A DNA stretch of 60,439 nucleotides from Chloroflexota bacterium (GTDB lineage Bacteria; Chloroflexota; Dehalococcoidia; UBA1151; TMED-70): positions 1 through 60,439 of the forward strand of contig PBLU01000020.1 in assembly GCA_002721875.1 (NCBI GenBank), given 5' to 3'. Shown here piece after piece: positions 32,858 through 42,222 of this stretch; positions within the stretch are counted from its first letter, which is position 1; each line of letters starts with the position of its first letter. The notes under the pieces were generated by a model. The model was not told the origin of the DNA. It saw nothing but the letters and a program-made list of their open reading frames with translations, and did not search any database. Position numbers and translations under genes: made by a program.

Positions 32858-34018
32858 TTGAAAAATTCAATTAAGTTTACTTTGATTTCAATGCTTGGAA
32901 TGTTCGCATTCTTTGCTTGTTCTTCAGAAACTGAGGTTGTTGAAGTTGAAAAACAAGTTGTTGTTGAAAAGGAAGTAATTAAAGAAGTAGAAGTTCCTGG
33001 TGAAACAGTCATAACAGAAGTTGTCAAGGAAATTGAAGTTCCTGTTATTGTTGAAAAGGAAGTTGAAAAGAAAGAAAAGACATTAGTAATTTATTCTGGA
33101 AGATCTGAATCTTTAGTAGGTCCAATTATTGAAGAATTCTCTGTTCTTACAGGAATACCTGTCGAAACAAAGTATGATAAAACACCTAATATAGTGAGTT
33201 TGTTAGAGACAGAAGGAAGTAAAACTCCTGCCGATGTTTTTTATGCACAAGATCCTGGTGGATTAGGTTCTGTTGCTGCTATGCTTGACCCAATGTCAAG
33301 AGAAGTATGTGACTTAATTCCTGCTTGGGCTGTAGCTCCTAGAGAAGCTAACGGTGGATGCAAATGGATCGGTATAACAGGAAGAGCAAGAGTTTTAGTA
33401 TATAACCCAGATGTTACAGCTGCAGCTGATTTACCTACATCTATGGAAGATCTTACTGATCCAAAATACAAAGGTAAATTAGGTTGGGCACCAACAAATG
33501 GATCATTCCAAGCTATGATTACAGGAATGAGAATTTACTGGGGTGAAGAAAAAACTAAAACTTGGTTAGAGGGAATAGTGGCCAATGAACCAATTGTGTA
33601 TCCTAAAAACACACCACAGGTTCAAGCTGCTGCTGACCAAGATATTGAATTTGGTATGGTAAATCACTATTACCTACACAGATTCCAAGCCAAAGAAGGT
33701 GAAAACTTTAAAGCTGCAAACCACTATCTCAATAATGGTGATGCTGGTTCAGTTGTATTAGTTTCTGGAGCAGGTATTTTAGATTCTTCAGATAACAAAG
33801 ACAATGCAGAAAGATTCATGACATTCATGACATCAAAAATTGCACAACAATACTTTGCTACTCAAGTACATGAGTACCCACTAGTGACTGAAGGAGTAAC
33901 TCCAAACAGAATGCTAGTAGATATGGAATCATTGAGTAAGCCAGATATTGACATCTCTCAGCTTGGTGATCTTGAGGCAACTCAGGCACTACTGACGGAA
34001 GTTGGTGCACTACAATAA
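32858..34018 (+). CDS. Iron(III) ABC transporter substrate-binding lipoprotein (FbpA/FutA type)
   Basis: A 386-residue lipoprotein starting with TTG preceded by GAGGAG, which decides the start over the TTG at 32843. Lipobox FFAC places the lipidated Cys at 21. Residues about 25-75 are a Val-Glu-Lys repeat linker (EVVEVEKQVVVEKEVIKEVEV), typical of binding proteins from Chloroflexota. The mature domain is type II periplasmic binding: LVIYSGRSESLVGPI, ADVFYAQDPGGLGSVAAML, RVLVYNPD, DLTDPKYKGKLGWAPTNGSFQA and MVNHYYLHR with a Tyr pair that could hold ferric iron. No permease is nearby. It uses many C-ending codons, as a highly expressed gene would. Confidence 0.88.
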   Translation: MKNSIKFTLISMLGMFAFFACSSETEVVEVEKQVVVEKEVIKEVEVPGETVITEVVKEIEVPVIVEKEVEKKEKTLVIYSGRSESLVGPIIEEFSVLTGIPVETKYDKTPNIVSLLETEGSKTPADVFYAQDPGGLGSVAAMLDPMSREVCDLIPAWAVAPREANGGCKWIGITGRARVLVYNPDVTAAADLPTSMEDLTDPKYKGKLGWAPTNGSFQAMITGMRIYWGEEKTKTWLEGIVANEPIVYPKNTPQVQAAADQDIEFGMVNHYYLHRFQAKEGENFKAANHYLNNGDAGSVVLVSGAGILDSSDNKDNAERFMTFMTSKIAQQYFATQVHEYPLVTEGVTPNRMLVDMESLSKPDIDISQLGDLEATQALLTEVGALQ

Positions 34019-34044
34019 TAAGATAATTATCTCTTCTTATCTCG

Positions 34045-34102
34045 ACTAAATAGGAGTCTGTTCTCTCCTCCTGAAAATGAAAAAACAGACTCCTATTTTA
34101 GT
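34045..34102 (+). terminator. Bidirectional hairpin after the iron-binding protein gene
   Basis: Left arm ACTAAATAGGAGTCTGTT (34045-34062) and right arm 34084-34102 pair over about 17 bases with one bulged A; the 21-base loop includes a run of A. It lies between the iron-binding protein stop and the convergent sulfatase stop, so it may end both transcripts. Confidence 0.8.
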
Positions 34103-34111
34103 CACTAAGAG

Positions 34112-35410
34112 TTATTTTAATTCTCCAAAAATAGGTTCCAAAATATTTCTGTTTTCTTTGCTTTCATCTGAATCATTTTCAGGTAGGTAAGCATTTTTTT
34201 CGTTAAGATCAGATTTCATGTCAAACATTCTTCCATCTTCATATAATTTCCATGAGTGATTTCTAAGAAATCTTTGAATTGGTCTTTTGTTTCTTCCTCC
34301 AGCATCAAAGTGAAAGAAGATCCAGTCTCTAGGGTCTCCATCTTCTCCTAATAATTGAGGATAAAAAGATTTTCCGTCTATAATATAATTTTCTGGAAAT
34401 TTTATGCCTGTAGCCTCAAAAATTGTTGGAAGAAAATCTGTAGTATCTACAAGATTTGTACTAACCAAAGACGCAGGAATTTTACTTTTCCAATTACAAA
34501 TGAGTGGTACATGAGTACCTGTATCAATTGTTTTACCTTTTCCTCCTGGTATTTCTAAATCTCCCATAAAAGAAGAAACTTCGATAGGGGAACCATTGTC
34601 TCCCAAATATAAAATCAAAGTATTTTCTCTAATGCCCAAAGAATCTAATTTATCAACAATTTTCCCAATAGTTTTATCATGGTACTCAACCATATCTTTA
34701 TAATATTTAGAATCATCATCCCACCCTTCTAATTGTTCCCAAGTTCTTCCACCAAGTGTTTTATTAGATGGAGGGTCAAAAACAGCAAATTCTTGACTAT
34801 CTGGTGTAGGTTCTAAAGGTCTATGAGTTAGAGTCATTGGGAAATAAACAAAAAAGGGGTCATCAAGATTTCTTTCCATAAAGTCTAAAATATAATCTGA
34901 AAAAATATCTTCTCCATAGTTTCCTTCAGTAATTTCTTTACTTAGATATTCACCATTTTGGTATACAATGGGATTTTTATATCTTGACCCTTTTTCTTCT
35001 GTTTGATGAGCATGCCAAACGCAAAATTCATCAAATCCTGCATCCTCTATTTTTTGACCCTTATTTCTTTCTTCAGGCATTTCATCAGGTGGATTATATG
35101 AGTATAGTTGCCATTTACCAGATATTAAGGTTTTATATCCATTATCACTCATGATATGCCCAAAAGTTTTTTCATTGGGATCCATTAAACCAAACCCTAT
35201 ATAATTTCTAAAATTATATTTTCCTGTCATTAATTGAATTCTTGTTGGTGTGCACAATGGTTGGGCATGAGCATTCTCAAATCTTATTCCAGTTTCTGCT
35301 AAATTATTTAGTCTAGGTGTTTCATAAGAGGTCCCTCCATTTGCATTTATAACTTCATAGCCTAAATCGTCAGACATTATTAGTATTATATTTGGTCTTT
35401 TATTATTCAT
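34112..35410 (-). CDS. Sulfatase, formylglycine type
   Basis: A 432-residue arylsulfatase-family enzyme. PNIILIMSDDLGYEV holds the metal-binding Asp pair, and C53 in PLCTPTRIQLMTG is the CxPxR Cys that is converted to formylglycine. Later motifs are GKWQLY, YLGDNGSP with the third Asp-Asn metal pair, and GGKGKTIDTGTHVPLICNW. I start it at 35410 because AGAGGA lies eight bases before that ATG and the upstream gene ends at 35415; the frame continues to 35470 without support. No signal peptide is seen, so it may be cytoplasmic. It is coupled to the next sulfatase. Confidence 0.9.
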   Translation of the reverse strand: MNNKRPNIILIMSDDLGYEVINANGGTSYETPRLNNLAETGIRFENAHAQPLCTPTRIQLMTGKYNFRNYIGFGLMDPNEKTFGHIMSDNGYKTLISGKWQLYSYNPPDEMPEERNKGQKIEDAGFDEFCVWHAHQTEEKGSRYKNPIVYQNGEYLSKEITEGNYGEDIFSDYILDFMERNLDDPFFVYFPMTLTHRPLEPTPDSQEFAVFDPPSNKTLGGRTWEQLEGWDDDSKYYKDMVEYHDKTIGKIVDKLDSLGIRENTLILYLGDNGSPIEVSSFMGDLEIPGGKGKTIDTGTHVPLICNWKSKIPASLVSTNLVDTTDFLPTIFEATGIKFPENYIIDGKSFYPQLLGEDGDPRDWIFFHFDAGGRNKRPIQRFLRNHSWKLYEDGRMFDMKSDLNEKNAYLPENDSDESKENRNILEPIFGELK

Positions 35411-35414
35411 ATAT

Positions 35415-36827
35415 TTATCCTCTTTCACCTTTATCGTATTCTGCATACATGTATGGATGATTTTCATCAAATTCAGTTAGTGGTTTTGGGTTTTCAATCT
35501 CACTGGCAGGCCTTACCTCTTTTCCTACTATGTTTAAGGATTTATCTCCTAGATTTTTTCGATATTCATCTGCTAAATTTGATAATTCTTTGACTATTTC
35601 TTTATTATTATCAAACAAATTAGATTCTTCGCCAATATCATTATCTAAATCATATAATTCATGTATTATTTTTCCTTCTTTTTTGAAATGTAATTTCCAA
35701 TTCTTGTATCTTATTGCCTCTAATTCATCTTCATTATAGTAAACAAAGGAATCTCTTTTAGATGTATTATCGTTACCGAAAAGTAAATCTGACATTTCTA
35801 CACCGTCTATTTTTTTTCTAGGAAGTTCAGCTCCAATTAAGTTTGTAATTGAGGGCAAAAAATCCATTGTTGTAGCTAGGTTATCTGTTTCTTCGCCTTT
35901 ATTAATTTTTCCAGGCCATCTAATAATACAAGGTACCCTTTGACCTCCATCCCATGTTTGACCCTTACCTCCTCTTAGATTTCCATTGCTTCCACCTTGA
36001 TTTTGTAGTCTTGATCCATTATCACTAGTAAATATAACTATAGTATTTTCATCAATACCTAATTCTTTTAACTCATCAAAAATTACTTTTGTAGACCAAT
36101 CGATACTTGCTACGCATGCTCCATAATCTCCATTTTTAGATTCTTTTACAAATTTCTCTGCAGCATATAGTGGAAGGTGAACTTGCATATGAGCAAGATA
36201 TAAGAAAAAAGGGCTGTTATTATTTTCTCTAATAAACTTAACTGCGTCCTCTGTATATCTTTCAGCTATAGATCTTTGATCAGGTTGTTCTTGTATAACT
36301 TCTTTATCTCTAAGAAGAGGAAGTGGAGGACGATCCCATTCTGTTATTTTGTGTAAACTTGAATCATTATGCTGATAATCTTCAATTTTCACTTGCCTTC
36401 CCATATCATTACTGTAAGGTATTCCAAAGTATGAATCAAAGCCATGGTTTGTTGGAAGAAACTCTTCTTGGTCTCCACAGTGCCATTTCCCAATAATTTT
36501 TGTACTATATCCTGATTCTTTTAGTGTTTTTGCTATAGTTTTTTCTTCTGTGTTTAGACCAATTCCTTGTCCAGGAAATAATACTCTTAGTCCATCAAAA
36601 GTTCCAAAACTTATCCTTTGAGGATAGCATCCAGTTAATAATGAAGCTCTAGATGGAGAGCAAACAGGAGAGCTAACATAAAAATTAGAGAATTTTTTTC
36701 CTTCTTCCGCCATTTTATCTAAAGTAGGAGTTAAATTAATATTTGAGCCATAACAACCAAGATCTCCGTAACCTAAATCATCAGCAAATATAATAATTAT
36801 GTTAGGCTTTTTTTCATTATTTACCAT
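35415..36827 (-). CDS. Sulfatase, formylglycine type
   Basis: A 470-residue sulfatase. NIIIIFADDLGYGDLGCYG carries D16 and D17, C56 in VCSPSRASLLTGCYPQR is the modifiable Cys, and IGKWHCG, FLYLAHMQVHLPL and IVFTSDNGSR follow in the expected order. It resembles arylsulfatase A-like enzymes acting on sulfated glycans. No signal peptide is visible. It is the first gene of a two-sulfatase leftward unit, four bases from the second. The formylglycine-generating or anaerobic maturase enzyme is not in the window. Confidence 0.92.
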   Translation of the reverse strand: MVNNEKKPNIIIIFADDLGYGDLGCYGSNINLTPTLDKMAEEGKKFSNFYVSSPVCSPSRASLLTGCYPQRISFGTFDGLRVLFPGQGIGLNTEEKTIAKTLKESGYSTKIIGKWHCGDQEEFLPTNHGFDSYFGIPYSNDMGRQVKIEDYQHNDSSLHKITEWDRPPLPLLRDKEVIQEQPDQRSIAERYTEDAVKFIRENNNSPFFLYLAHMQVHLPLYAAEKFVKESKNGDYGACVASIDWSTKVIFDELKELGIDENTIVIFTSDNGSRLQNQGGSNGNLRGGKGQTWDGGQRVPCIIRWPGKINKGEETDNLATTMDFLPSITNLIGAELPRKKIDGVEMSDLLFGNDNTSKRDSFVYYNEDELEAIRYKNWKLHFKKEGKIIHELYDLDNDIGEESNLFDNNKEIVKELSNLADEYRKNLGDKSLNIVGKEVRPASEIENPKPLTEFDENHPYMYAEYDKGERG

Positions 36828-36891
36828 GCGACATCCCTCGTTTTGATTTATAATTATCTTAGATTTTTATATTATAAAAATAGAGATTTCT

Positions 36892-37779
36892 ATGCACAAA
36901 ATACTAAGTTTTTATGAATTTAATACTTTTGATTTTCTTGATATTAAAGAAAATCAAAAAATTTTATTAAATAACTGTAAGAGGCTTGGTATAAAAGGCA
37001 CAATTATATTAGCTGAAGAAGGAATAAATGGAACAATTTGTGGAACTAAAATTAGCATAGAAGAAATCACTTCCATAATTTATAAGCTAAATTTTAATCC
37101 TAATGTAAAAACCTCTTTTTCTAAATCAAATGCATTTAAGAGACTTAAGGTAAAGATACAACCTGAAATAGTTACATTTGATGGCTTAGGAAAGTTTGCT
37201 TCAAATACAGGAGAATTTATTGATCCTGAGGATTGGGATAATTTTATAAAAAATAAAGATGTTGAAATAATTGATGTTAGGAATTTTTATGAGACTGTAA
37301 TTGGTAAATTCCCTAATTCTAAAGATCCAAAGACAGAAACATTTACTGATTTTATAGAATTCGTAGAAAAAGAATTAGTAAAAGTGAAAAATAAAAAAAT
37401 TGCCATGTACTGTACAGGAGGCATACGTTGTGAAAAGGCATCTTCATACATGAAAGATATTGGATTTGAAAATGTTTATCAATTGAGAGGTGGAATAATA
37501 AACTATTTAAACTCTGTAGATAAAAAAAATGGTTCATGGAAGGGTGAATGTTTTGTTTTTGATGAGAGGGTTTCTTTGGATTATGGATCGGAAGAAGGAA
37601 CTTTTAACCTTTGTCATGGTTGTCGTAATCCAATTGATAAAAATGATAAAGAATCAATTTATTATGAAGAAGGAGTAAGTTGCCCAAGTTGTATAAATAT
37701 TAGAAGTGGTGAACAAAATGAAAAATCCAGACAAAGACAAGCACAGATAGTTTTTGCTAGAAAAAGACAAAATTTATAA
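36892..37779 (+). CDS. trhO: tRNA uridine(34) hydroxylase, rhodanese domain (TrhO/YceA)
   Basis: A 295-residue protein matching TrhO, which hydroxylates U34 of certain tRNAs with oxygen on the way to cmo5U or mo5U. The N-terminal acylphosphatase-like domain has GIKGTIILAEEGINGTICG, the link reads FKRLKVKIQPEIVTF, and the rhodanese domain has IIDVRNFYE and the catalytic loop CTGGIRCEKAS (C174, C180). The C-terminal CHGCR and CPSC pairs fit a zinc site. The ATG follows a TATAAA box by 13 bases. Monocistronic and divergent from the sulfatases. Confidence 0.93.
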   Translation: MHKILSFYEFNTFDFLDIKENQKILLNNCKRLGIKGTIILAEEGINGTICGTKISIEEITSIIYKLNFNPNVKTSFSKSNAFKRLKVKIQPEIVTFDGLGKFASNTGEFIDPEDWDNFIKNKDVEIIDVRNFYETVIGKFPNSKDPKTETFTDFIEFVEKELVKVKNKKIAMYCTGGIRCEKASSYMKDIGFENVYQLRGGIINYLNSVDKKNGSWKGECFVFDERVSLDYGSEEGTFNLCHGCRNPIDKNDKESIYYEEGVSCPSCINIRSGEQNEKSRQRQAQIVFARKRQNL

Positions 37780-37920
37780 AGGATTTCTCCCACCCTCAAA
37801 GACAAGAATGTAAATAAGTCTTAGTATCTGAAAAAGTAAGTAAGTGCAAAAAATAACGAACCCCCACTTTATTACTTGTCTAAGAAAAATTTTTATTTTA
37901 CTTTCTTCCATTTATTTACC

Positions 37921-39411
37921 TCAATTATTTTTTATTGTTTTTCCAGAAAAAACTTTTGTTTCTTTATTGTGTTCCATTGCTTTTTTACCGTTTACAAAAA
38001 TATATTCAATCCCAGTAGGTGTTTTTTTAGGGTCAGTAAAGGTGGAATTATCTTTTATTTTTTCTGGATCGAATATAACTAAATCTGCATAATAATTTTC
38101 TTTTATTTCACCTCTAGATTTTATATTAAATTTTTTAGCAGGCATCTTTGTCATTTTATATATAGCTTCTTCAAAGTTTAATATTTTTTTATTTTTTACA
38201 TATTCATCAAATATTCTAGGATAAGTACCCCATGCTCTTGGATGAGGTTTTGATCCAACATCAATACCATCTGTACCTATCATTACTCTGGGATGTTTCA
38301 TTATATTTCTTACATCATTTTCATTCATTCCAAATGCAGCCACAAGAATTTTATCAGAAATTTCTGAAAGTAATTTCTTTACTGTTTCTTCAGTTGGTAA
38401 ATCATAGATTTCTTGAATATCTTCTAGTGTTTTACCTTCAATTGATTTATCACCAGGTACAGAACATAATAAAACATCTTTACTCTCAGATTTTCCCATT
38501 GGGCTATTTGTATTTGAGTCATCAAAAGTTCCATTTAATAAAAGTGCTTTTAGCATAGTTGATCTAGCTGTATATGGATATTGATCAGCATGAATATCTA
38601 AACCTTTTTCAGAGAAATCATCAATCATACTTAATGCCTTTTCAGATTTACCCCAGTTATCTTTTCCAACACTCTTAAGATGAGATATCTCAACTCTTAA
38701 TTGATTATTGATTCCAATATTTGCAGTTTCATTTATAGAATCAAACAAACCTTCTGCTTCATTTCTCATATGTGAAACATAGACACCTTCATATTTTTTA
38801 ATCGGCTTAGTTATTTCAATAATTTCTTCAGTTTTAGAATTCCTACCAGGCTCATAAACTAAACCTGTAGAAAATCCTAGGCACCCAGCTTCCATCCCTT
38901 CTTCAACTAAATTTATCATCTTTTTTAATTCATCTTCAGTAGGATAAATTTTATCTATTAGATTTAGAGAATTTCTTCTAATGGTATGATGACCAATTAA
39001 GACGCCTACATTAATTGAAGTTGGGTATCTATCTAATAGATCAAAATATTCTGAAAAATTATTCCAAACTTCATCTAATTTTGAAACTTTATACAAAGAA
39101 GACATTTGTTCTTTGGCTGATAAATAAGGAGAAACGCCAAAACCACAATTTCCAACAATCATTGTAGTTATTCCTTGGCACAAATTATGTAATATCCTTT
39201 TATCAGTAACAACCTTAAAATCATCATGAGAATGAACATCTATAAATCCAGGACATATTATTTTCCCAGAACCATCTATTAGTTCCTTATATTTAACGTT
39301 ATTTAGCTCTTTAGTGATAATTTTATCTTCTAATATTCCTATATCACCAATATAAGATTTATTAGGGTTACCATCAATTATTCTTACCCCTTTGATAAGA
39401 AAATCTAGCAT
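37921..39411 (-). CDS. N-acyl-D-amino-acid deacylase (D-aminoacylase family)
   Basis: A 496-residue amidohydrolase. ICPGFIDVHSHDD gives metal ligands H60 and H62, GNCG (87-90) the family Cys, FSTGLVYEPGR and VSHMRNEAEGLF the metal Glu and His region, and IGTDGIDVG the last catalytic Asp. The pattern is D-aminoacylase/D-glutamyl deacylase, which releases free D-amino acids from N-acylated forms. Its ATG overlaps the stop of the upstream D-amino-acid PLP enzyme by one base, giving a coherent two-gene D-amino-acid module. The 140 bases after the stop hold nothing I can name. Confidence 0.88.
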   Translation of the reverse strand: MLDFLIKGVRIIDGNPNKSYIGDIGILEDKIITKELNNVKYKELIDGSGKIICPGFIDVHSHDDFKVVTDKRILHNLCQGITTMIVGNCGFGVSPYLSAKEQMSSLYKVSKLDEVWNNFSEYFDLLDRYPTSINVGVLIGHHTIRRNSLNLIDKIYPTEDELKKMINLVEEGMEAGCLGFSTGLVYEPGRNSKTEEIIEITKPIKKYEGVYVSHMRNEAEGLFDSINETANIGINNQLRVEISHLKSVGKDNWGKSEKALSMIDDFSEKGLDIHADQYPYTARSTMLKALLLNGTFDDSNTNSPMGKSESKDVLLCSVPGDKSIEGKTLEDIQEIYDLPTEETVKKLLSEISDKILVAAFGMNENDVRNIMKHPRVMIGTDGIDVGSKPHPRAWGTYPRIFDEYVKNKKILNFEEAIYKMTKMPAKKFNIKSRGEIKENYYADLVIFDPEKIKDNSTFTDPKKTPTGIEYIFVNGKKAMEHNKETKVFSGKTIKNN

Positions 39412-40508
39412 TATTTGAATTTACCTCTACCAACAATAGGAACAGATTCTTCTAATAAGCCATTTTTGTGAACAAAATAATCATCATGTAAATTTATAGT
39501 TGTATCGGAGTGCATTGGTCTTAGAAAAATTTTATCACCTACTCTTAATTCATTTTCTTCCTCTGTTTCTATTATGCATTTACAATGTTCTTCAGATAAA
39601 CCTACTAATTTTATCCCTTTTGGGGATACAACCTCAGGTAATCCTTGATCCATTGAAACAGATTTTAATCCACAATCAATAACTATTCTATTATCTCTTC
39701 TTGAAACAACAGTGCACATAAGAGTTAGAGCTGGTTGAAAATCATCAAAAATTTTCAAATAATTTCCATCCATGAATATATAAGAACCACATTGTAGTTC
39801 TGTTATTCCATCGATTTTTGATGTTATGTTATAGGTTCCTGTTCCTGATGCTGAAACTATTCTTACTTCTACTCCACTTTCTTCAATCAGGTTTTTTGCT
39901 TTAACTAATTTATTCATAGCTTTATTGGTTTCGTTTACTCTTTCCTCATAGTTATCTATGTTCACAGTATGGCCTTCATACCCCATAATTCCTTCAAAAG
40001 ATAATCCTTTTTTCTGATTTATCTTGTTTGTAAATTCAACAATTTCATCAAGTTCAACTCCACACCTATCCATACCTACGTTTACTTCGATTATCACTCC
40101 TAATTTCAGGGAATTATTCTCAAAAGCTTCTGATAATTCTTCAATATTGTCTTCATTTTCAACTGCAACCATAACTTTTGATATTTTATTTACTTCTACT
40201 AGTCGTTGAATTTTTGATTTTCCTACAATTTGATTTGGGATTAGTATTTCTTTTACTCCTCCAGACGCCATTTCTTCCGCTTCACCTAACTTTGCACAAC
40301 AAATTCCAATAGCACCTTGATCTATTTGCTTTTTTGCCCAGTATGGACTTTTATTTGTTTTAGAATGTGGTCTCATTGAAACATTATTTTCATCCGCAAA
40401 GGTTTGCATTTTCTTAATATTATTTTCAGCTATATCAAGATCAACTAAAATTGAAGGCGTATCTATATCTGATATTTTGGTACCTTTTATATATTTCTTA
40501 TTGTTCAT
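39411..40508 (-). CDS. Fold-type III PLP enzyme, D-threonine aldolase/D-serine dehydratase family
   Basis: A 365-residue alanine racemase-fold enzyme. DIDTPSILVDLDIAENNI starts the barrel, and RPHSKTNKSP supplies the PLP Lys (probably K50). EVNVGMDRCGVE, YEGHTVN and SASGTGTYNI are barrel motifs, and the C-terminal domain ends HSDTTINLHDDYFVHKNG, the metal-binding region of D-threonine aldolases and D-serine dehydratases. It probably cleaves or deaminates a D-hydroxy amino acid. Organised with the D-aminoacylase. Confidence 0.86.
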   Translation of the reverse strand: MNNKKYIKGTKISDIDTPSILVDLDIAENNIKKMQTFADENNVSMRPHSKTNKSPYWAKKQIDQGAIGICCAKLGEAEEMASGGVKEILIPNQIVGKSKIQRLVEVNKISKVMVAVENEDNIEELSEAFENNSLKLGVIIEVNVGMDRCGVELDEIVEFTNKINQKKGLSFEGIMGYEGHTVNIDNYEERVNETNKAMNKLVKAKNLIEESGVEVRIVSASGTGTYNITSKIDGITELQCGSYIFMDGNYLKIFDDFQPALTLMCTVVSRRDNRIVIDCGLKSVSMDQGLPEVVSPKGIKLVGLSEEHCKCIIETEEENELRVGDKIFLRPMHSDTTINLHDDYFVHKNGLLEESVPIVGRGKFK

Positions 40509-40580
40509 ATTTTTCTCTTTTGATTAGTTTTATTTAATAAATAATAACTCAATTATATTTCGATGATATAAAATTTACTT

Positions 40581-41519
40581 ATGACTTATAAAAAAATTGG
40601 CATAATAGGATTTGGTTCATGGGTTAAAAATGCTTATTTACCTGTTCTATCGGAAATAGAAAATTTGAAAATTTCCCACGTTTCTACTAAAACAGAGAAA
40701 TCTCTAGTTACTGCAAAAACTTTAATAAATAATACAGACTGTAAATTTTCCTTAGACTATATGCGACTTATAGATGATAAGCAATTAGATTTGATAATTA
40801 TAAGTGTTCCAGATTCATCGCATGGAAAAATTATAAGTGATGTACTAAGTAGAGATATAGACTGCATATTTGAAATGCCATTATCAATGGAAAATTCTGA
40901 ATCTAAAAACATCATTTCTAAAATGTCTTCTAAAAGTAATATTTATATACCTAATCTTGAAATGTCACATTTACCAATTATTAGTTATCTAGGAAAAATG
41001 TTTGAAACTAATGAATTTGGAAATTTGGAAAAAGCAAAGCTTAAATTATCAGCTAATTGGTGGCCTGGATTTAGTATATACACTGCATCTCCTTGGTACA
41101 TTGATGTTTTCAATAAAATTTTTAAAATTGCACCTCAAAGAGTTACTAGTAGTGGAGTAATAAAATCTAAATTCCCAACAGAATCAAAAGGATCGGCTAT
41201 TTTAGATTATGGAGATTTTTTTGCAGAATGGGAATTTGATATGGAAACTCGAACTGAATTGAGTGTAATATTAGACTTATTCTTTAAAAAAGAAACAGTG
41301 CAAGTTGACCTAATGAAATCAGAGATAAAATCAGATAATAATAAAAAAATATCTTTTTTTGAACCTCATTATGGTTGGCCTGGAATGAAAGAATTTATAC
41401 TCAATACTATGTTTGAAAAACAAGATAGATTACAGCATATTCAAGATATAACTATTCTTCAGAATATTTCTAACGGATTGAATCTATCACTAAACTCAAA
41501 AGATTGGCATGTTGTATAA
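40581..41519 (+). CDS. Gfo/Idh/MocA-like oxidoreductase, diverged
   Basis: A 312-residue protein with N-terminal Rossmann strand KIGIIGFGSWVKNAYLPVL (GxGxW in place of GxGxxG), LIIISVPDSSH, and EMP at the EKP position (CIFEMPLSMENSESK). The C-terminal half has the weaker Gfo/Idh beta sheet. The altered EKP suggests it may bind dinucleotide but not act on a typical sugar. No Shine-Dalgarno is seen; TAAAAT at 40569-40574 lies six bases before the ATG, fitting a leaderless mRNA. The next gene begins directly after its TAA. Confidence 0.7.
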   Translation: MTYKKIGIIGFGSWVKNAYLPVLSEIENLKISHVSTKTEKSLVTAKTLINNTDCKFSLDYMRLIDDKQLDLIIISVPDSSHGKIISDVLSRDIDCIFEMPLSMENSESKNIISKMSSKSNIYIPNLEMSHLPIISYLGKMFETNEFGNLEKAKLKLSANWWPGFSIYTASPWYIDVFNKIFKIAPQRVTSSGVIKSKFPTESKGSAILDYGDFFAEWEFDMETRTELSVILDLFFKKETVQVDLMKSEIKSDNNKKISFFEPHYGWPGMKEFILNTMFEKQDRLQHIQDITILQNISNGLNLSLNSKDWHVV

Positions 41520-42080
41520 ATGAAAAGAACTCTAAGTTTATTTATTTTTTTATTTCTATCCATAAGCTGTACTAATGATCTTGAATTTGAAAACTTTAGT
41601 GATTTCAAAGTATCAGGAGAAAAAATTCAAATTTACGATCCTCAAACTAGATTAGATGTATCTAGAGGAGATTTTTCGCCAATAATTGAATTACAAATTA
41701 ATAACGAGTCTTCTGTTATATATCCAGATAATAGACCTACTATTTTTTTATTTGTAGCTCATTGGTGCCCATATTGTAGAGAAGAAATTCCAGAAGTAAT
41801 AGAGTGGATTAATCAAGCTGATCTCATTAATAAGGATGTTAATATTGTTTTAGTCGTAACTCATACTGATCCAGAAAAAAATAACTATCCTCCTGATAAT
41901 TGGTTATTTAATGAAAATTGGCAATATCCTGTAATTTATGATGATAATCAAAATACCTTATCTGAACATTTTGGAATCACCTATTTCCCGTCTTGGGTAT
42001 TTACTGAGAGTGATGGCGAAATAGCTTTAACTTTCGCTGGTAGATTGGGTATAGATGAACTGCAAAAACTAGTTAATTGA
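41520..42080 (+). CDS. TlpA/thioredoxin-like lipoprotein
   Basis: A 186-residue lipoprotein: lipobox LSISC with Cys17, then a thioredoxin-fold domain with the redox motif HWCPYC (C83, C86), VTHTDPEKNNYPPDNW and the cis-Pro region ITYFPSWVF. It would sit outside the cytoplasmic membrane as a disulfide reductase or oxidase; CPYC is more oxidising than the thioredoxin CGPC by analogy. It follows the Gfo/Idh-like gene with no gap. Confidence 0.87.
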   Translation: MKRTLSLFIFLFLSISCTNDLEFENFSDFKVSGEKIQIYDPQTRLDVSRGDFSPIIELQINNESSVIYPDNRPTIFLFVAHWCPYCREEIPEVIEWINQADLINKDVNIVLVVTHTDPEKNNYPPDNWLFNENWQYPVIYDDNQNTLSEHFGITYFPSWVFTESDGEIALTFAGRLGIDELQKLVN

Positions 42081-42185
42081 TCGATATATTTGTACAAAAT
42101 TATTTATTGTTAAGTATATCGATTTCTATTTAGCTAATTTAATTGGCTAATTAGAAATAAATTACTAAAGAATCAATTCCAACTG

Positions 42186-42216
42186 TTGATTTTTTTTCAG
42201 TAATATGAGTTATAAT
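42186..42216 (+). promoter_or_regulatory. Promoter of the first peptide ABC operon
   Basis: TATAAT at 42211-42216 and a possible TTGATT at 42186-42191 (spacer 19, long). The predicted start point at about 42223 coincides with the first base of the palindrome at 42223-42242. The leader is about 58 bases and ends with the ribosome site GGAGG. Confidence 0.55.
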
Positions 42217-42222
42217 AATTCG

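Noticed and set aside
38232..38558. Plus-strand open frame opposite the D-aminoacylase gene
   Set aside because: Antisense shadow of a well-supported gene, with low-complexity Leu/Gln/Tyr/His composition.
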